DNA of 64,000 nucleotides from Roseibium denhamense (GTDB lineage: Bacteria; Pseudomonadota; Alphaproteobacteria; Rhizobiales; Stappiaceae). The position numbers and the translations under genes were made by a program. The notes under the pieces are model-generated. The model was not told the origin of the DNA and did not search any database. It saw only the letters and a list, made by a program, of their open reading frames with translations. Every line of letters starts with the position of its first letter. The first letter of the stretch is position 1. The stretch is from contig NZ_SMLZ01000108.1 of the NCBI RefSeq assembly GCF_009711415.1, positions 63,892-127,891 on the forward strand, given 5' to 3'. This document shows, in pieces, positions 39,140 to 48,276 of this stretch.

Positions 39140-39832
39140 TCAACTCGCAAGAGCCAACACAACAATCAACGCCCCCAGCGCAACCAGCCCCCAAACCATG
39201 GGTCCGCCATAGGCATTGCGGCCCGCTGCTGTCTCCAAATTCTCTTCTGCCTTATGGATTGTTGCTTCGACCGCTTGTTCTGCATCTTCAACAACATGGG
39301 CAACACTACCGGGCGTATCTTCAATGGCGATCCGCTTGGCTTCTTCTGCAATTCCGGGATCAAGATCCGTGTCGCTGTCGTCGGCAACGGCAGGCCCTGC
39401 AACCCTTTCGGAAAACTTTGAGAAAAACTCCTCGGCCATTTTCTTTGCGGTGGAGTCAATCAAACGGCTCCCGAGCTGCGCCAGTTTACCCCCGACCTGC
39501 GCTTTTGCTTCATAGGTCAGGACCGTATCGGTGCCGTCTTCTTCCAGCTTCACATCCGCAGATCCTTTCGCAAAGCCTGCCACACCGCCCTTGCCCTCAC
39601 CGGCGATCGTATAACTGACCGGGGCATTGATGTTCTCGAGCGTGACGGCACCTTTGAACTTTGCTTTCACGGGTCCGATTTTCGACGTCACGGCCGCCGT
39701 CATCTCGGTATCAGATGTCTTTTCGAGGCTCTCGCATCCTGGAATGCACTCTTTCAAAATCTCTGGATCATTAAGCGCCGCCCACACGGTCTCCCGAGAA
39801 GCCGGTATCCGGTGAGATCCGTTCATTTCCAT
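39140..39832 (-). CDS. CoxG-like SRPBCC protein with C-terminal membrane anchor
   Basis: A 230-residue CoxG family protein: an SRPBCC lipid-binding-type domain (residues ~1-150, starting [20 protein letters not shown]), an acidic linker, and a C-terminal hydrophobic helix ([16 protein letters not shown]). CoxG proteins are thought to link Cox-type hydroxylases to the membrane or quinones. First gene of the operon. Start at 39832 (MEMNGS) lies 8 bp after GGGAGA; an internal ATG two codons later is possible. Confidence 0.9.
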   Translation of the reverse strand: MEMNGSHRIPASRETVWAALNDPEILKECIPGCESLEKTSDTEMTAAVTSKIGPVKAKFKGAVTLENINAPVSYTIAGEGKGGVAGFAKGSADVKLEEDGTDTVLTYEAKAQVGGKLAQLGSRLIDSTAKKMAEEFFSKFSERVAGPAVADDSDTDLDPGIAEEAKRIAIEDTPGSVAHVVEDAEQAVEATIHKAEENLETAAGRNAYGGPMVWGLVALGALIVVLALAS

Positions 39833-40061
39833 AATTGCTCTCCCGCAGTGCAATCAATTTCTGTAGCCGCTTCGGTGGCACGTCCGTGCTGCCGAAAGAG
39901 GCCCGAATGATTTCACCCATCAGAGCGCGCTTTGGTCAGATTTTCAATTGCTTATATGGAAATAAAGACACTGCGTGTTTTCCAGAGGCCGGAATCGCAG
40001 ATGGACCGCCGGTCATGCTTGACCGGCACAGCAAGTGGTGAACAACCCGGATCGTGATCCG

Positions 40062-42305
40062 TTAGCCAAAGGCAACACCCGGTTCGACCGCTCTTTGGAT
40101 GAAGCCCTGAAGATCACCGTAGCTCAACGGCTTCGCATACAGGTAGCCCTGGAGATAATCACAGCGCAGGTCCTGCATGATTTTCCGCTGCGCAACCGTC
40201 TCGACCCCTTCTGCGGTAATCCGGAGATCCAGTGCTTGCGCGACCGCGATAATCGACTTCACAACTGCAAGTGCATCAGGATCCTGGTCCATGTTCATGA
40301 TGAAGCCCCGGTCGATCTTGATCCCGTCGACCGGCAATTTGCGGAGATAGCTGAAGGATGAGTATCCAGTCCCGAAATCGTCAATGACGATCTTGGCCCC
40401 CTCACTGCGCAGCCAGGTCAAAAGAGACAAGGTCACCTGGTCGTTGCTCAGGAAAAGACCCTCGGTCACCTCAAACACAAGACGGCTGAGCGGCAGGTTC
40501 GCCTCCGTCGCAGCCTGTTCAATATCATTGTAGATCCGGTGTGCCTGAACCTGGCGCGGAGACAGATTGACGTTCAAACGAACGTCATTGGAAAGCCCAT
40601 CCATGCGCATGAATTCGGCGAAGGACGTCTTGAACATCCAGGCACCGATTTCCGTGATAAGGCCACTGGCCTCGGCCGCTTCGATCATGCTGGCTGTGTT
40701 GAGAAACTGGCCGGACGGCGTCTTGAACCGCATCAACGCCTCGAAGGAGGCAATGCTCTGATCGCTCGCATTCATAATGGGCTGGTAATGCGCCGAAAAT
40801 TCGGTCTTGTCGGCGCCTTCCGACAAGAGTGACGCAAGCCGCAACCGTTCAAAGGCCGCTTCCTGCATATGCGGTGAAAAGACCGCATAATTGATGGAGC
40901 CGCTCTGGCGCACATCGTTCAGCGCGATAGACGCAAAACGCACCAGTTTTTCAGCACTCTTCTCACCTGTTTCGGTGGAGGAGAACCCGAGCCGTGTGCG
41001 CAGGGTCAGCAAATTGTCATCCAGCGCAATCGGTTCCTGAAACGCCCGTTCGACGCGCTCAACAATATCAGACACCTGGTTGTCGCCGCCCCCTTTTAGA
41101 AGGATCAGGAACTCGTCGCGTTCCTTGCGGGCGATTGTCAGGGCGTCCGGGAACGTCTGCGACAGGCGGTGCCCGGTCTTTTTAAGGACCGCAGAAGCTT
41201 GCTCATCCCCAATCCCATCAACAATCACGCGGAACCGTTGAATATCGGCATGAACGACGATTAACGGCATATTCTGCGAGATATGGCGCTCGAACGTTTC
41301 GATGAAGCCGGAGAAAGTCGACAACCCGGTGACCCGGTCGACATACGCAAGGTTGCGGATATGCTCGAGCAGGCCGGTTTTTTCGTAGCCAAGCGCAATG
41401 TTCGACACGAAGAGCTGAATGACCTCGGTGCCAACAAGATCTTCGAGAACAGATTGCGGAATACCAACGTAAAGCGCGCCAGAGATGCTGTTGCGGGTGT
41501 TCAGTGGCAACACGACCCCATCGTCGATCTTGATGGTGTCGCGGCTCGCGACACAGGTCCCGACAGCCCGCCGGATCGCATCATCACCCAGCAGATCGAC
41601 CGGCAGATCAACCTTGTCCTCAAAACTGCCGTTTGCAGCCAGAACACGTGCCGACTTGGGGTCGGCCGCGTGGTTCTCGGGCGAAGAATCCAGCCCGATC
41701 AAAAGACCGTCGACCGGCCGCCCAATGAGGTTGGTCAGATGCTCTAAAACACTGGAGGAAAATTCACTCAGCGCGTTCTTCTGAACGATTGCGGTGAAGT
41801 GGGTGTTGAGTTCCTTAAGCTTGCGGCGGTTTGTTTCAAGCGACATGACCAGCTTGAAACCGCGCAAAGCGGCAACGATGGCCGTAATCAGCTTCGTACG
41901 CGACAGTTCAGCCTTTTCGGCGTAACCATCAATGTCGTAATGCATGATCACATCGGTTTGCGGGGCGTATCCCGGCTGACCGGTCCGCAAGATGATCCGC
42001 GTAAACCGGTTGTCGAGTTCGGAACGGATCCAGCTCACCAGATTGAGGCCGGCCGTATCGCTTTCCATCACAACATCAACGAGCGCGACCGCGATGTCGT
42101 TGTTCGACAGGAGGATTGCTTTTGCTTCCTCGGCGGACAAGGCATGAAGCAGCTCGAAACCGCGATCCTCGAAGGAGCAACCGGCAACAGCAATTTTCGT
42201 GACCTCATGCACATCCGGATCATCATCAACGATCAGGATCTTCCAAGGGTTTTGGAGCGCAGTCAGTTTCTTTGGTTCGGAAGGTGCAAGAAAGTCCATC
42301 ACCAT
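40062..42305 (-). CDS. Response regulator with DUF3369, degenerate GGDEF and EAL domains
   Basis: A 747-residue c-di-GMP signalling protein. Receiver domain: acidic DDD at 27-29 and phosphoacceptor Asp77 (ALVDVVMES). DUF3369 follows (~150-310). The GGDEF domain has KERDEF near residue 396 in place of GGDEF, so cyclase activity is unlikely. The EAL domain has SFEALMRF near 515, DDFGTGYSSFSYLRKL and a QGYLYAKPL end, consistent with an active phosphodiesterase. Start at 42305 is one base after the stop of the histidine kinase, its probable partner. Confidence 0.92.
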   Translation of the reverse strand: MVMDFLAPSEPKKLTALQNPWKILIVDDDPDVHEVTKIAVAGCSFEDRGFELLHALSAEEAKAILLSNNDIAVALVDVVMESDTAGLNLVSWIRSELDNRFTRIILRTGQPGYAPQTDVIMHYDIDGYAEKAELSRTKLITAIVAALRGFKLVMSLETNRRKLKELNTHFTAIVQKNALSEFSSSVLEHLTNLIGRPVDGLLIGLDSSPENHAADPKSARVLAANGSFEDKVDLPVDLLGDDAIRRAVGTCVASRDTIKIDDGVVLPLNTRNSISGALYVGIPQSVLEDLVGTEVIQLFVSNIALGYEKTGLLEHIRNLAYVDRVTGLSTFSGFIETFERHISQNMPLIVVHADIQRFRVIVDGIGDEQASAVLKKTGHRLSQTFPDALTIARKERDEFLILLKGGGDNQVSDIVERVERAFQEPIALDDNLLTLRTRLGFSSTETGEKSAEKLVRFASIALNDVRQSGSINYAVFSPHMQEAAFERLRLASLLSEGADKTEFSAHYQPIMNASDQSIASFEALMRFKTPSGQFLNTASMIEAAEASGLITEIGAWMFKTSFAEFMRMDGLSNDVRLNVNLSPRQVQAHRIYNDIEQAATEANLPLSRLVFEVTEGLFLSNDQVTLSLLTWLRSEGAKIVIDDFGTGYSSFSYLRKLPVDGIKIDRGFIMNMDQDPDALAVVKSIIAVAQALDLRITAEGVETVAQRKIMQDLRCDYLQGYLYAKPLSYGDLQGFIQRAVEPGVAFG

Positions 42306-42306
42306 A

Positions 42307-43902
42307 TTAGTGCACCATCCTCTTTTTCTCTGCTTTTGTTTCTTCGACAACAAGCGCCGGGAATTCTATGGTGAACTCAGTACCGGATCCGATTTTGGAT
42401 GAGACGGAAATTGTGCCGTTCAATGCTTCAGTCACAAGCTGATAGCAAATTGCCATTCCCAATCCGGATCCTCCTTTGCCAAACTTAGTCGTGAAGAACG
42501 GCTCAAAGACTTTCTTCAGGTTTTTCTCGGGAATTCCAACACCAAAATCCTGACACTTCATTACGATGCTGGTTTTTCCCCGCCCCTCACCCTCCGTTGT
42601 TGTCACAACGCGGGACGTGAGTTTGATTGAGCCTTCCGTGCGTCCTTCGTAACCGTGCTTCAAAGCGTTCTCGACAAGGTTGGAAACGAGCTGGCTGACT
42701 GCGCCCGGATAGCTGTCCACAACGAGGTCCGCCTCCAGGTCGAGATCAACAGTGAACGGCGTCTTCTTAAGGGTTGGTTGCAGCGTCGCCAGTGTTTCCC
42801 GGATGATATGATCAAAGTTAAAGCTTCTCTTCTTCTCACTTTGACGGTCAACCGCCACCTGACGGAAGTTTCCAACAAGATCGCGCGCGCGCCCCAGGGT
42901 TTTTTCAATAATGGTCGCGGTCTCGCTGATCCGCTCGACCTCATACTCCAGCAACTCCTTGCTGAGACTCTTGTTGTCGAGTTCCGTCTTCAGGTGCGTT
43001 GAACAATCCTTAATGGTCGTCGCCGCCATCAGCGCATTGCCAAGCGGTGTGTTCAGTTCATGCGAAACACCGGCGACCAGCGCGCCAAGGGCGGCCAGGT
43101 TGTCCGCCTGGATCAGTTCTTCCTGAACCAGCTTCAGTTGCTCGGTACGATGGGCAACGAGGTCTTCCAGGTTCGTCTGGTATTCCTGAATTTTCTGCAA
43201 GTCCGCATGGCGGCGCTGGACAAGCGACTGCAGGCTTGCGGCCAGAATGCCGATTTCATCCAGCCGCCCCTTCATAAGTTCTTCCTTGGGCGGATCTTCA
43301 ATCAAGCGCGGGGTCGAGAGATAGCCGACAATCTGCGTCAAGGGCTCACCGATCAGGCGTTTGAAAATGGTCCTGATCACGATAGCGAGCAATATCAAAT
43401 AGACGATAATGGCCGTCACGATGAAGCCGACTGTCGACACGATCTCGTAGGAAATCGCATTCCGATCAATCAGAATGAACACTTCACCAATGGCTTCCTT
43501 GTGAAGGATTGTACTGGGTGAATTCAAGGTGTAGCGAAGCGCTGTATCCGCCCGAACGCCCGTTGCCGGGTCTCCGAAATTGCCGGTATCGGGGGTTTCG
43601 ACCCACACTTTCTCGACAACCTCGAGGGTTTCAAGTCCCCTGATCAGCTGCAGCGTGGCATCCGCATTCACCGTCCAGATGGCGCGCTCGAAAGGCCGTT
43701 TTGTTGCCTGAAAGAACGCTTCCGTCACCCGGATCGCACGTTCATAGGACGCATCCCAAGTGATCTTGGTGAGAATGCCAATAAAAATGACCCCCAGCAC
43801 CGCGAACAACCCGAGCGTATACAGGATAAAGGTGCGAGATAGGCTGGTCTTTCCCGCCTCAAGCGAGGCGTACGGCAACGATGCATTGCCACTTACACTC
43901 AA
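42307..43902 (-). CDS. Membrane sensor histidine kinase, TTG start
   Basis: A 531-residue kinase with two N-terminal membrane helices (FILYTLGLFAVLGVIFIGIL and IVSTVGFIVTAIIVYLILLAIVI) enclosing a ~140-residue sensor region, a HAMP-like linker, an H box GVSHELNTPLGNALM near 280, and an ATPase with GVGIPEKNLKKVFEPFFTTKFGKGGSGLGMAI. No ATG fits; a TTG at 43902 lies 4-5 bp after a strong TTAGGGGG site. Coupled to the receiver-EAL gene downstream. Confidence 0.9.
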   Translation of the reverse strand: MSVSGNASLPYASLEAGKTSLSRTFILYTLGLFAVLGVIFIGILTKITWDASYERAIRVTEAFFQATKRPFERAIWTVNADATLQLIRGLETLEVVEKVWVETPDTGNFGDPATGVRADTALRYTLNSPSTILHKEAIGEVFILIDRNAISYEIVSTVGFIVTAIIVYLILLAIVIRTIFKRLIGEPLTQIVGYLSTPRLIEDPPKEELMKGRLDEIGILAASLQSLVQRRHADLQKIQEYQTNLEDLVAHRTEQLKLVQEELIQADNLAALGALVAGVSHELNTPLGNALMAATTIKDCSTHLKTELDNKSLSKELLEYEVERISETATIIEKTLGRARDLVGNFRQVAVDRQSEKKRSFNFDHIIRETLATLQPTLKKTPFTVDLDLEADLVVDSYPGAVSQLVSNLVENALKHGYEGRTEGSIKLTSRVVTTTEGEGRGKTSIVMKCQDFGVGIPEKNLKKVFEPFFTTKFGKGGSGLGMAICYQLVTEALNGTISVSSKIGSGTEFTIEFPALVVEETKAEKKRMVH

Positions 43903-44334
43903 AACGCCCCCCTAAGCCCGTGTCCATCGACACCCATACTGCCTGAACGCTCCAGCAAAACCCGTGCACGCCCCGAAGCCAAACGGCTTCATTCGACCGT
44001 AACGCCAGCTGACCATTTTCCAGGCTCACCGGCTCAGCTTTTGCCAAGCTGGTCTCCCGCGAATTACGCAATAACATCGCAACTCAAGGAAACACTCAAG
44101 GACAGACTGCACAGGCTTTATAAATTTTCCCTAAAACCTTTGGGAAATATAACTTAGTACAGTCAGACACAGTTGGGGAAGATCGTAGTTTTTACCGTAT
44201 CGCGGATGGGTTCCGCGACGAAATCAGAACGGCCTTGCTTCATGCAAGTTTGGTCAGCTCATATCATGCCGAACCGTCCGATTTGAAAGTGCAATGGTCT
44301 TTGCTCCAAAGTTCTGGGTCAAATGGCAAGCGGA
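43903..44334. other. Intergenic region between histidine kinase and ftcR
   Basis: 432 bp holding the upstream region of the kinase operon and the 3' flank of ftcR. It contains two hairpins: 44201-44219 (TCGCGGA/TCCGCGA) and an inverted repeat TTTCCC/GGGAAA around 44125-44150. Neither has a T tract. A 72-codon frame (44077-43859) overlaps the kinase start and has no ribosome site. Confidence 0.5.
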
Positions 44335-45138
44335 TTACGCACCAACGACAGACAAGACCGGTGCTTTAACCTGTTTCGAATCTCCGGCGCTTTCCAGAGC
44401 GTGGGAAACTGTCTGGCTAGCCTGCACCGGGCGGCGGGTGTCTCCGACCTTCTGCTTGGAAGAGGCGTTGTCTTTGAGCATGTACCCAATGTACCGGGTG
44501 GATTCGATTGCATCAAAACCGAGCTTTTTCTTGAGCTTCTTGCGAAGCTTTGAGATGTGGCTTTCAACGACACACTCATCGACGCCATCATTCATGACGC
44601 CATAAACCGCATTGAAGATCTGCGTCTTGGTGACCCGGCGGCCCTTGTTTTTCACCAGGTATTCAAGGATCCGGCGCTCTCTGCGCGGCAGCTCCATGAC
44701 ATCCCCGCCGACAACAGGGTCCCGGCCGTCGAAAAACACCTCAATGGCGCCCGTACCGACCGAATTGTTGCGCGCTGCGATCCGGCGGCGGAACACACCG
44801 ACACGGGCGATGATTTCCCGGACATGGACCGGTTTCTTCAGAACATCATCAAGACCGGCCGAAAACAGGCTCAACGTTGTTTCAAGATTAGCCGTGTCTT
44901 CCAAGGCGACAATTTGCGCCTCCGGGCACCGGCTCCGGATCGAGCTGACGAATCCAGCCTTGTCCTGCGTGTCCCCCAGAAGAATGGCGTCAACGGAAGC
45001 CAGGTCGCTTGAGCAGGTGATCTCAAGCCAGTCCGTCAGCTCTGATGGTTGAAGTTCCAGTGACGCGTAGCCTTCGCGTTCGAAAGCCGAGGCATAGCCC
45101 GCAGTCACGATCTCCCTTGAATCAACGATAATAAACAT
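44335..45138 (-). CDS. ftcR: FtcR/Rem-like flagellar transcriptional regulator
   Basis: A 267-residue OmpR-like protein: receiver-fold domain (1-115) and a winged-helix DNA-binding domain (~130-225; ELPRRERRILEYLVKNKGRR, ECVVESHISKLRKKLKKKLG, TRYIGYMLK). It fits FtcR/Rem, known activators of flagellar genes in Rhizobiales. The receiver looks non-canonical: the N-terminal acidic pair is reduced to VDSRE and AILLGDTQ stands where the phosphoacceptor normally is. The C-terminal 45 residues are non-conserved-looking. It stands alone on the minus strand beside the flagellar region. Confidence 0.85.
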   Translation of the reverse strand: MFIIVDSREIVTAGYASAFEREGYASLELQPSELTDWLEITCSSDLASVDAILLGDTQDKAGFVSSIRSRCPEAQIVALEDTANLETTLSLFSAGLDDVLKKPVHVREIIARVGVFRRRIAARNNSVGTGAIEVFFDGRDPVVGGDVMELPRRERRILEYLVKNKGRRVTKTQIFNAVYGVMNDGVDECVVESHISKLRKKLKKKLGFDAIESTRYIGYMLKDNASSKQKVGDTRRPVQASQTVSHALESAGDSKQVKAPVLSVVGA

Positions 45139-45435
45139 GTCAGCCCCTTCGCTTTACCGATGACTAATCCGTAAAATTCCGAAGTCATCAGGTCAACGTT
45201 TCTTCCATTGCAGGGGAGTTAAATTCAAATATACGGTAGACGTAATTCTTATATCCACAAGACAAACTAAATAAAAAAACATCGTGATTGCGAATAAATA
45301 TGCCTAGAAATTACCTAAAATGTCTTTTATCCAGCATATCCGCCAAAAATGCAGCGTAAGACAAGATATATATACAAAAAACACCGCTAAAAAAAGCGAT
45401 GTTTTTATAGTATTGAAGGTTTTCCTTAACAGGAT
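45139..45435. other. AT-rich ftcR upstream region and fliI terminator
   Basis: A markedly AT-rich stretch (about 45160-45435) with no gene. It is the promoter region of ftcR and ends at the fliI terminator. It contains TTTTTT/AAAAAA tracts and several TTAA sequences; I see no clear CtrA box. Confidence 0.55.
45375..45408. terminator. Terminator of fliI
   Basis: ACACCGCT and AGCGATGT form an 8 bp stem (one G-T type mismatch) flanked by A and T runs on both sides, 28 bp after the fliI stop on the minus strand; could be bidirectional. Confidence 0.7.
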
Positions 45436-46782
45436 CTACCTGTCAGCCGCCAAAGCCTGGGCCAACTCGCCAAAAGGATCTGCTGGCAGGACCTGATCCG
45501 GGTTTTGCCGCAGCGCCTCATATATTTTCGGAACAAGGCGGCAAGCCTTCTCCAACATATCATCGCCCGCGGTTTGAAAACCGCCCATCATCCGAAGATC
45601 CTTGGTGTCCTCATACTGGGCGATAAGACCCTTAATTCTATGGATCAGTTCTTGCTGCTCTTTCGTCCAGGCGCGCCCGGCAAGACGTGAGGTGGATTTA
45701 AGCACGTTAACAGGTGGATACCGGCCGGCATCCGCAATCTGGCGGTCGAGCACGATATGCCCATCGAGCAGCCCGCGGATCGTATCGGACACCGGATCGT
45801 TGTGGTCATCGCCATCAACCAGAACAGAAAAGATGCCTGTGATCGACCCTTCGTCGCTATGTCCGGGCCCCGCCCTTTCAATCAGCCGGGCAAGATCGGC
45901 GAACACACTTGGCGGATAGCCGCGCGCTACCGGCGGCTCACCGGCCGCAAGGGCAACATCCCGGGCGGCGTGCGCAAACCGTGTCGCCGAATCCAGTATG
46001 AGCAGGACTTTGTGTCCTTGCGCCCGGAAGTATTCCGCAACGCTCATCGCCGTTTTCGGCGCAAGCCGTCTCTGCATGGCGCTCTCGTCACCGGTTGAGG
46101 CAATGACGACAGAGCTTGCCAGCGTTTCGCCGAGGATATCATCGATGAATTCGCGGACTTCACGGCCACGCTCACCGACCAGTCCGACAACAACCGTATC
46201 AAAGTCTCCGAAGCCAGCCAGCATGCCAAGCAGCGTCGATTTTCCGACGCCGGATCCTGCAAAGATCCCGACACGCTGCCCCACGCACAAGGGCGTGAAG
46301 AGATCAATTGCCCGGACCCCTGTCTTGACACCGTCCGTGATCTTGGAGCGGTTCATGGCAGGCGGCGGCGCTCTGTCCAGCAAAAACGCCTCGACACCGT
46401 GGACCAACTGTCCCGCACCGTCGATGGGCTGGCCCAGCGCATTGATGATCCTGCCGCGCCAGCTCATGTCGGGGTGAATTGCCAGACCACCCATGACCGA
46501 CGCCGTATTTCCGATACCGATATCGGTAACCCGCTCAAGCGGCTTGATGACGACGTCTTTTTCGTCGAGCCGGATAATTTCCCCCTGGCGTATGCCGGTA
46601 CGGCCTTCGAATTCCACCAGATCGCCAAGGCAAACGAGTTTCGACAGACCGGAAACCTTGATGGCTTCGGCGGACACTTGCGTCACTTTACCGCTGAGCT
46701 TGACCGGACCAATCTCGGTATCGAGCGCGGCCAGCGATGCTGAAATCTGATCAAGTGCGTTCAGGTGCTGCGCGTGCGGCAT
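45436..46782 (-). CDS. fliI: Flagellar export ATPase
   Basis: A 448-residue FliI, the ATPase of the flagellar type III export apparatus, homologous to F1-beta. Walker A is GIFAGSGVGKSTLLGML near residue 160, then VVGLVGERGREVREFI and LLILDSATRFAHAARDVALA. Length is standard. Its start lies 32 bp inside the upstream 264-codon gene and has an AGGA site 5 bp upstream, suggesting coupled translation. Confidence 0.96.
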   Translation of the reverse strand: MPHAQHLNALDQISASLAALDTEIGPVKLSGKVTQVSAEAIKVSGLSKLVCLGDLVEFEGRTGIRQGEIIRLDEKDVVIKPLERVTDIGIGNTASVMGGLAIHPDMSWRGRIINALGQPIDGAGQLVHGVEAFLLDRAPPPAMNRSKITDGVKTGVRAIDLFTPLCVGQRVGIFAGSGVGKSTLLGMLAGFGDFDTVVVGLVGERGREVREFIDDILGETLASSVVIASTGDESAMQRRLAPKTAMSVAEYFRAQGHKVLLILDSATRFAHAARDVALAAGEPPVARGYPPSVFADLARLIERAGPGHSDEGSITGIFSVLVDGDDHNDPVSDTIRGLLDGHIVLDRQIADAGRYPPVNVLKSTSRLAGRAWTKEQQELIHRIKGLIAQYEDTKDLRMMGGFQTAGDDMLEKACRLVPKIYEALRQNPDQVLPADPFGELAQALAADR

Positions 46783-47545
46783 GGCGTTCCTGCAAAGCTT
46801 TCAAAACATCAAGCGGAAGATGGTTGGATTGGTGGGTCGCCAGTCGGTCAAGTCCGTCTTGTGAGGGGATCACGGACCCCGCTGACGGATTTGCATCACT
46901 GCCTGTTTCCACCTTGTCGAGATAAGAGACCGACGAGGCCGCTGCCGTATCCGGCGTTGCGCTTGTCTCACGCTTGTCAGGCCCCGGAGCGGACAAACCG
47001 CCCAAGAGAGTGACCAAATCCAACGGTGGTCCGGATGACTTGTCAGAGACCGCACCGACGTGTTCCCCAAGGAGGGCCGCCGCGCTTTGATCGCTGCCAG
47101 ACGGCCGCTCCGTTTTCTCAGGCTTGGCTTCTGGAACGGGCACTTCAGACGAGCCGGAGGCCAAAGCACTTGCCGGCGCGCTGAAATCGGCAGTCAAGGC
47201 CGGTCCATCGCTGCCAGCGCCCGATGACTGCCCGCCGTTTGACAGCGAGTTATAAGCCAGCATAGCGCCTACGCCGATCGGACCGCCCAGTGCAAAGCCG
47301 TATAACATGTTGCCGGTTTTCCGGGCGCTGTCCGATATCTGGTCATTCGTGACAGCCCTATAGACTTCGGCAATCCCCGGAATGTGCTGCAATGGATTGA
47401 TCACATCAATGAAGTCGCCGAAACTGAACCGGCCGCCATCGGCGCGATGGGCCTCAGCCACGATCTCAGAGCTGCGGGGTATTCCCTGATGCGGACCGGA
47501 CATCCGCGGCTCCATCCCGACAGCGCTTGTCGCATCCACCGTCAT
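46751..47545 (-). CDS. Flagellar-locus protein with conserved NPLQHIP region, function unknown
   Basis: A 264-residue protein between flgF and fliI. Residues 41-95 (SFGDFIDVINPLQHIPGIAE, then VYRAVTNDQISDSARKTG and a Gly-rich segment) form the only recognisable conserved region, a pattern I recall from other alphaproteobacterial flagellar loci. The rest (100-235) is Ser/Pro/Gly-rich and looks disordered, and the C terminus has a helix LPLDVLKALQERHAA. No signal peptide. Its ATG overlaps the flgF stop (ATGA). A role in flagellar export or assembly is inferred from position only. Confidence 0.78.
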   Translation of the reverse strand: MTVDATSAVGMEPRMSGPHQGIPRSSEIVAEAHRADGGRFSFGDFIDVINPLQHIPGIAEVYRAVTNDQISDSARKTGNMLYGFALGGPIGVGAMLAYNSLSNGGQSSGAGSDGPALTADFSAPASALASGSSEVPVPEAKPEKTERPSGSDQSAAALLGEHVGAVSDKSSGPPLDLVTLLGGLSAPGPDKRETSATPDTAAASSVSYLDKVETGSDANPSAGSVIPSQDGLDRLATHQSNHLPLDVLKALQERHAARAAPERT

Positions 47546-48273
47546 GAGCTTGCTCCAAGCTCACGGATCGCCTTCTGCTGGCTCTCGTCACCCTTTTCAA
47601 TCATCTTCGTCGCGCTTTCGAAGGCGCGCGAAATCATGATCATCTTCGTCATTTCACGAATTGGGTTGATGTTCGCCCCTTCAACATAGCCCTGTTTGAC
47701 GGCGTTCTCGTCAAAGACCTGGACCGGAATGGCTGCTTGATCCGGAATGACGGCCGAGTTTTCCTGGCGGGTCAGTTTCGCGTCTTCCGGTATCAGGAAG
47801 AGACCAATCTGGCCGACGATCCCGTCTTCTCCCTGAACAACCTCACCGTTCTCTGTAATCAAGGGTGTTCCAGCTTCCGGGTTAAGCACAATGCCCTGCC
47901 CACCCGCGCCAAGGATCTGCTGCCCGGTCACCGTCTCAAGAGCGCCGTCTTCGGTCATGTGCAAGCGTCCGTCCCGGGTGTAGGAGATCACGCCATTTGC
48001 ATCCCGGATGGCGAACCACGCCTCTCCATCTATGGCGAGATCAAGCGGGTTGTCCGTCTTGTTGATGCTTCCGCCCTGCCGCGAGATGTAGATTTCGCCG
48101 GCCGTTGCAAAGCTCACCTGATCCTGAGCCGCATTGGACACATATTCGGAGAACTTCACTTCATCTGCGCGATATCCCGCCGTGTTCATGTTGGCGACAT
48201 TCCGCGACACGGTTTCCAGACGATTGGAAAGCGCCACCTGGGCGGACAAGGCGACATAAAGAGCGGATTGCAT
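47542..48273 (-). CDS. flgF: Flagellar basal-body rod protein FlgF
   Basis: A 243-residue FlgF, proximal rod component. The N-terminal rod motif ALSNRLETVSRNVANMNTAG and the hook-basal-body core (NPLDLAIDGEAWFAI, YTRDGRLHMTEDGALET) are clear; the C-terminal helix ends MISRAFESATKMIEKGD. GGAGG lies 10 bp before the ATG. Second gene of the DUF1217-flgF-unknown-fliI operon. Confidence 0.94.
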   Translation of the reverse strand: MQSALYVALSAQVALSNRLETVSRNVANMNTAGYRADEVKFSEYVSNAAQDQVSFATAGEIYISRQGGSINKTDNPLDLAIDGEAWFAIRDANGVISYTRDGRLHMTEDGALETVTGQQILGAGGQGIVLNPEAGTPLITENGEVVQGEDGIVGQIGLFLIPEDAKLTRQENSAVIPDQAAIPVQVFDENAVKQGYVEGANINPIREMTKMIMISRAFESATKMIEKGDESQQKAIRELGASS

Positions 48274-48276
48274 GGG

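Noticed and set aside
40035-40060. Palindrome CGGATCGTGATCCG after the receiver-EAL gene
   Set aside because: The loop is only 2 nt and there is no T tract, so I do not call it a terminator.
43859-44077. 72-codon minus-strand frame upstream of the histidine kinase
   Set aside because: Overlaps the kinase start in another frame, lacks a ribosome site and shows no protein-like pattern.
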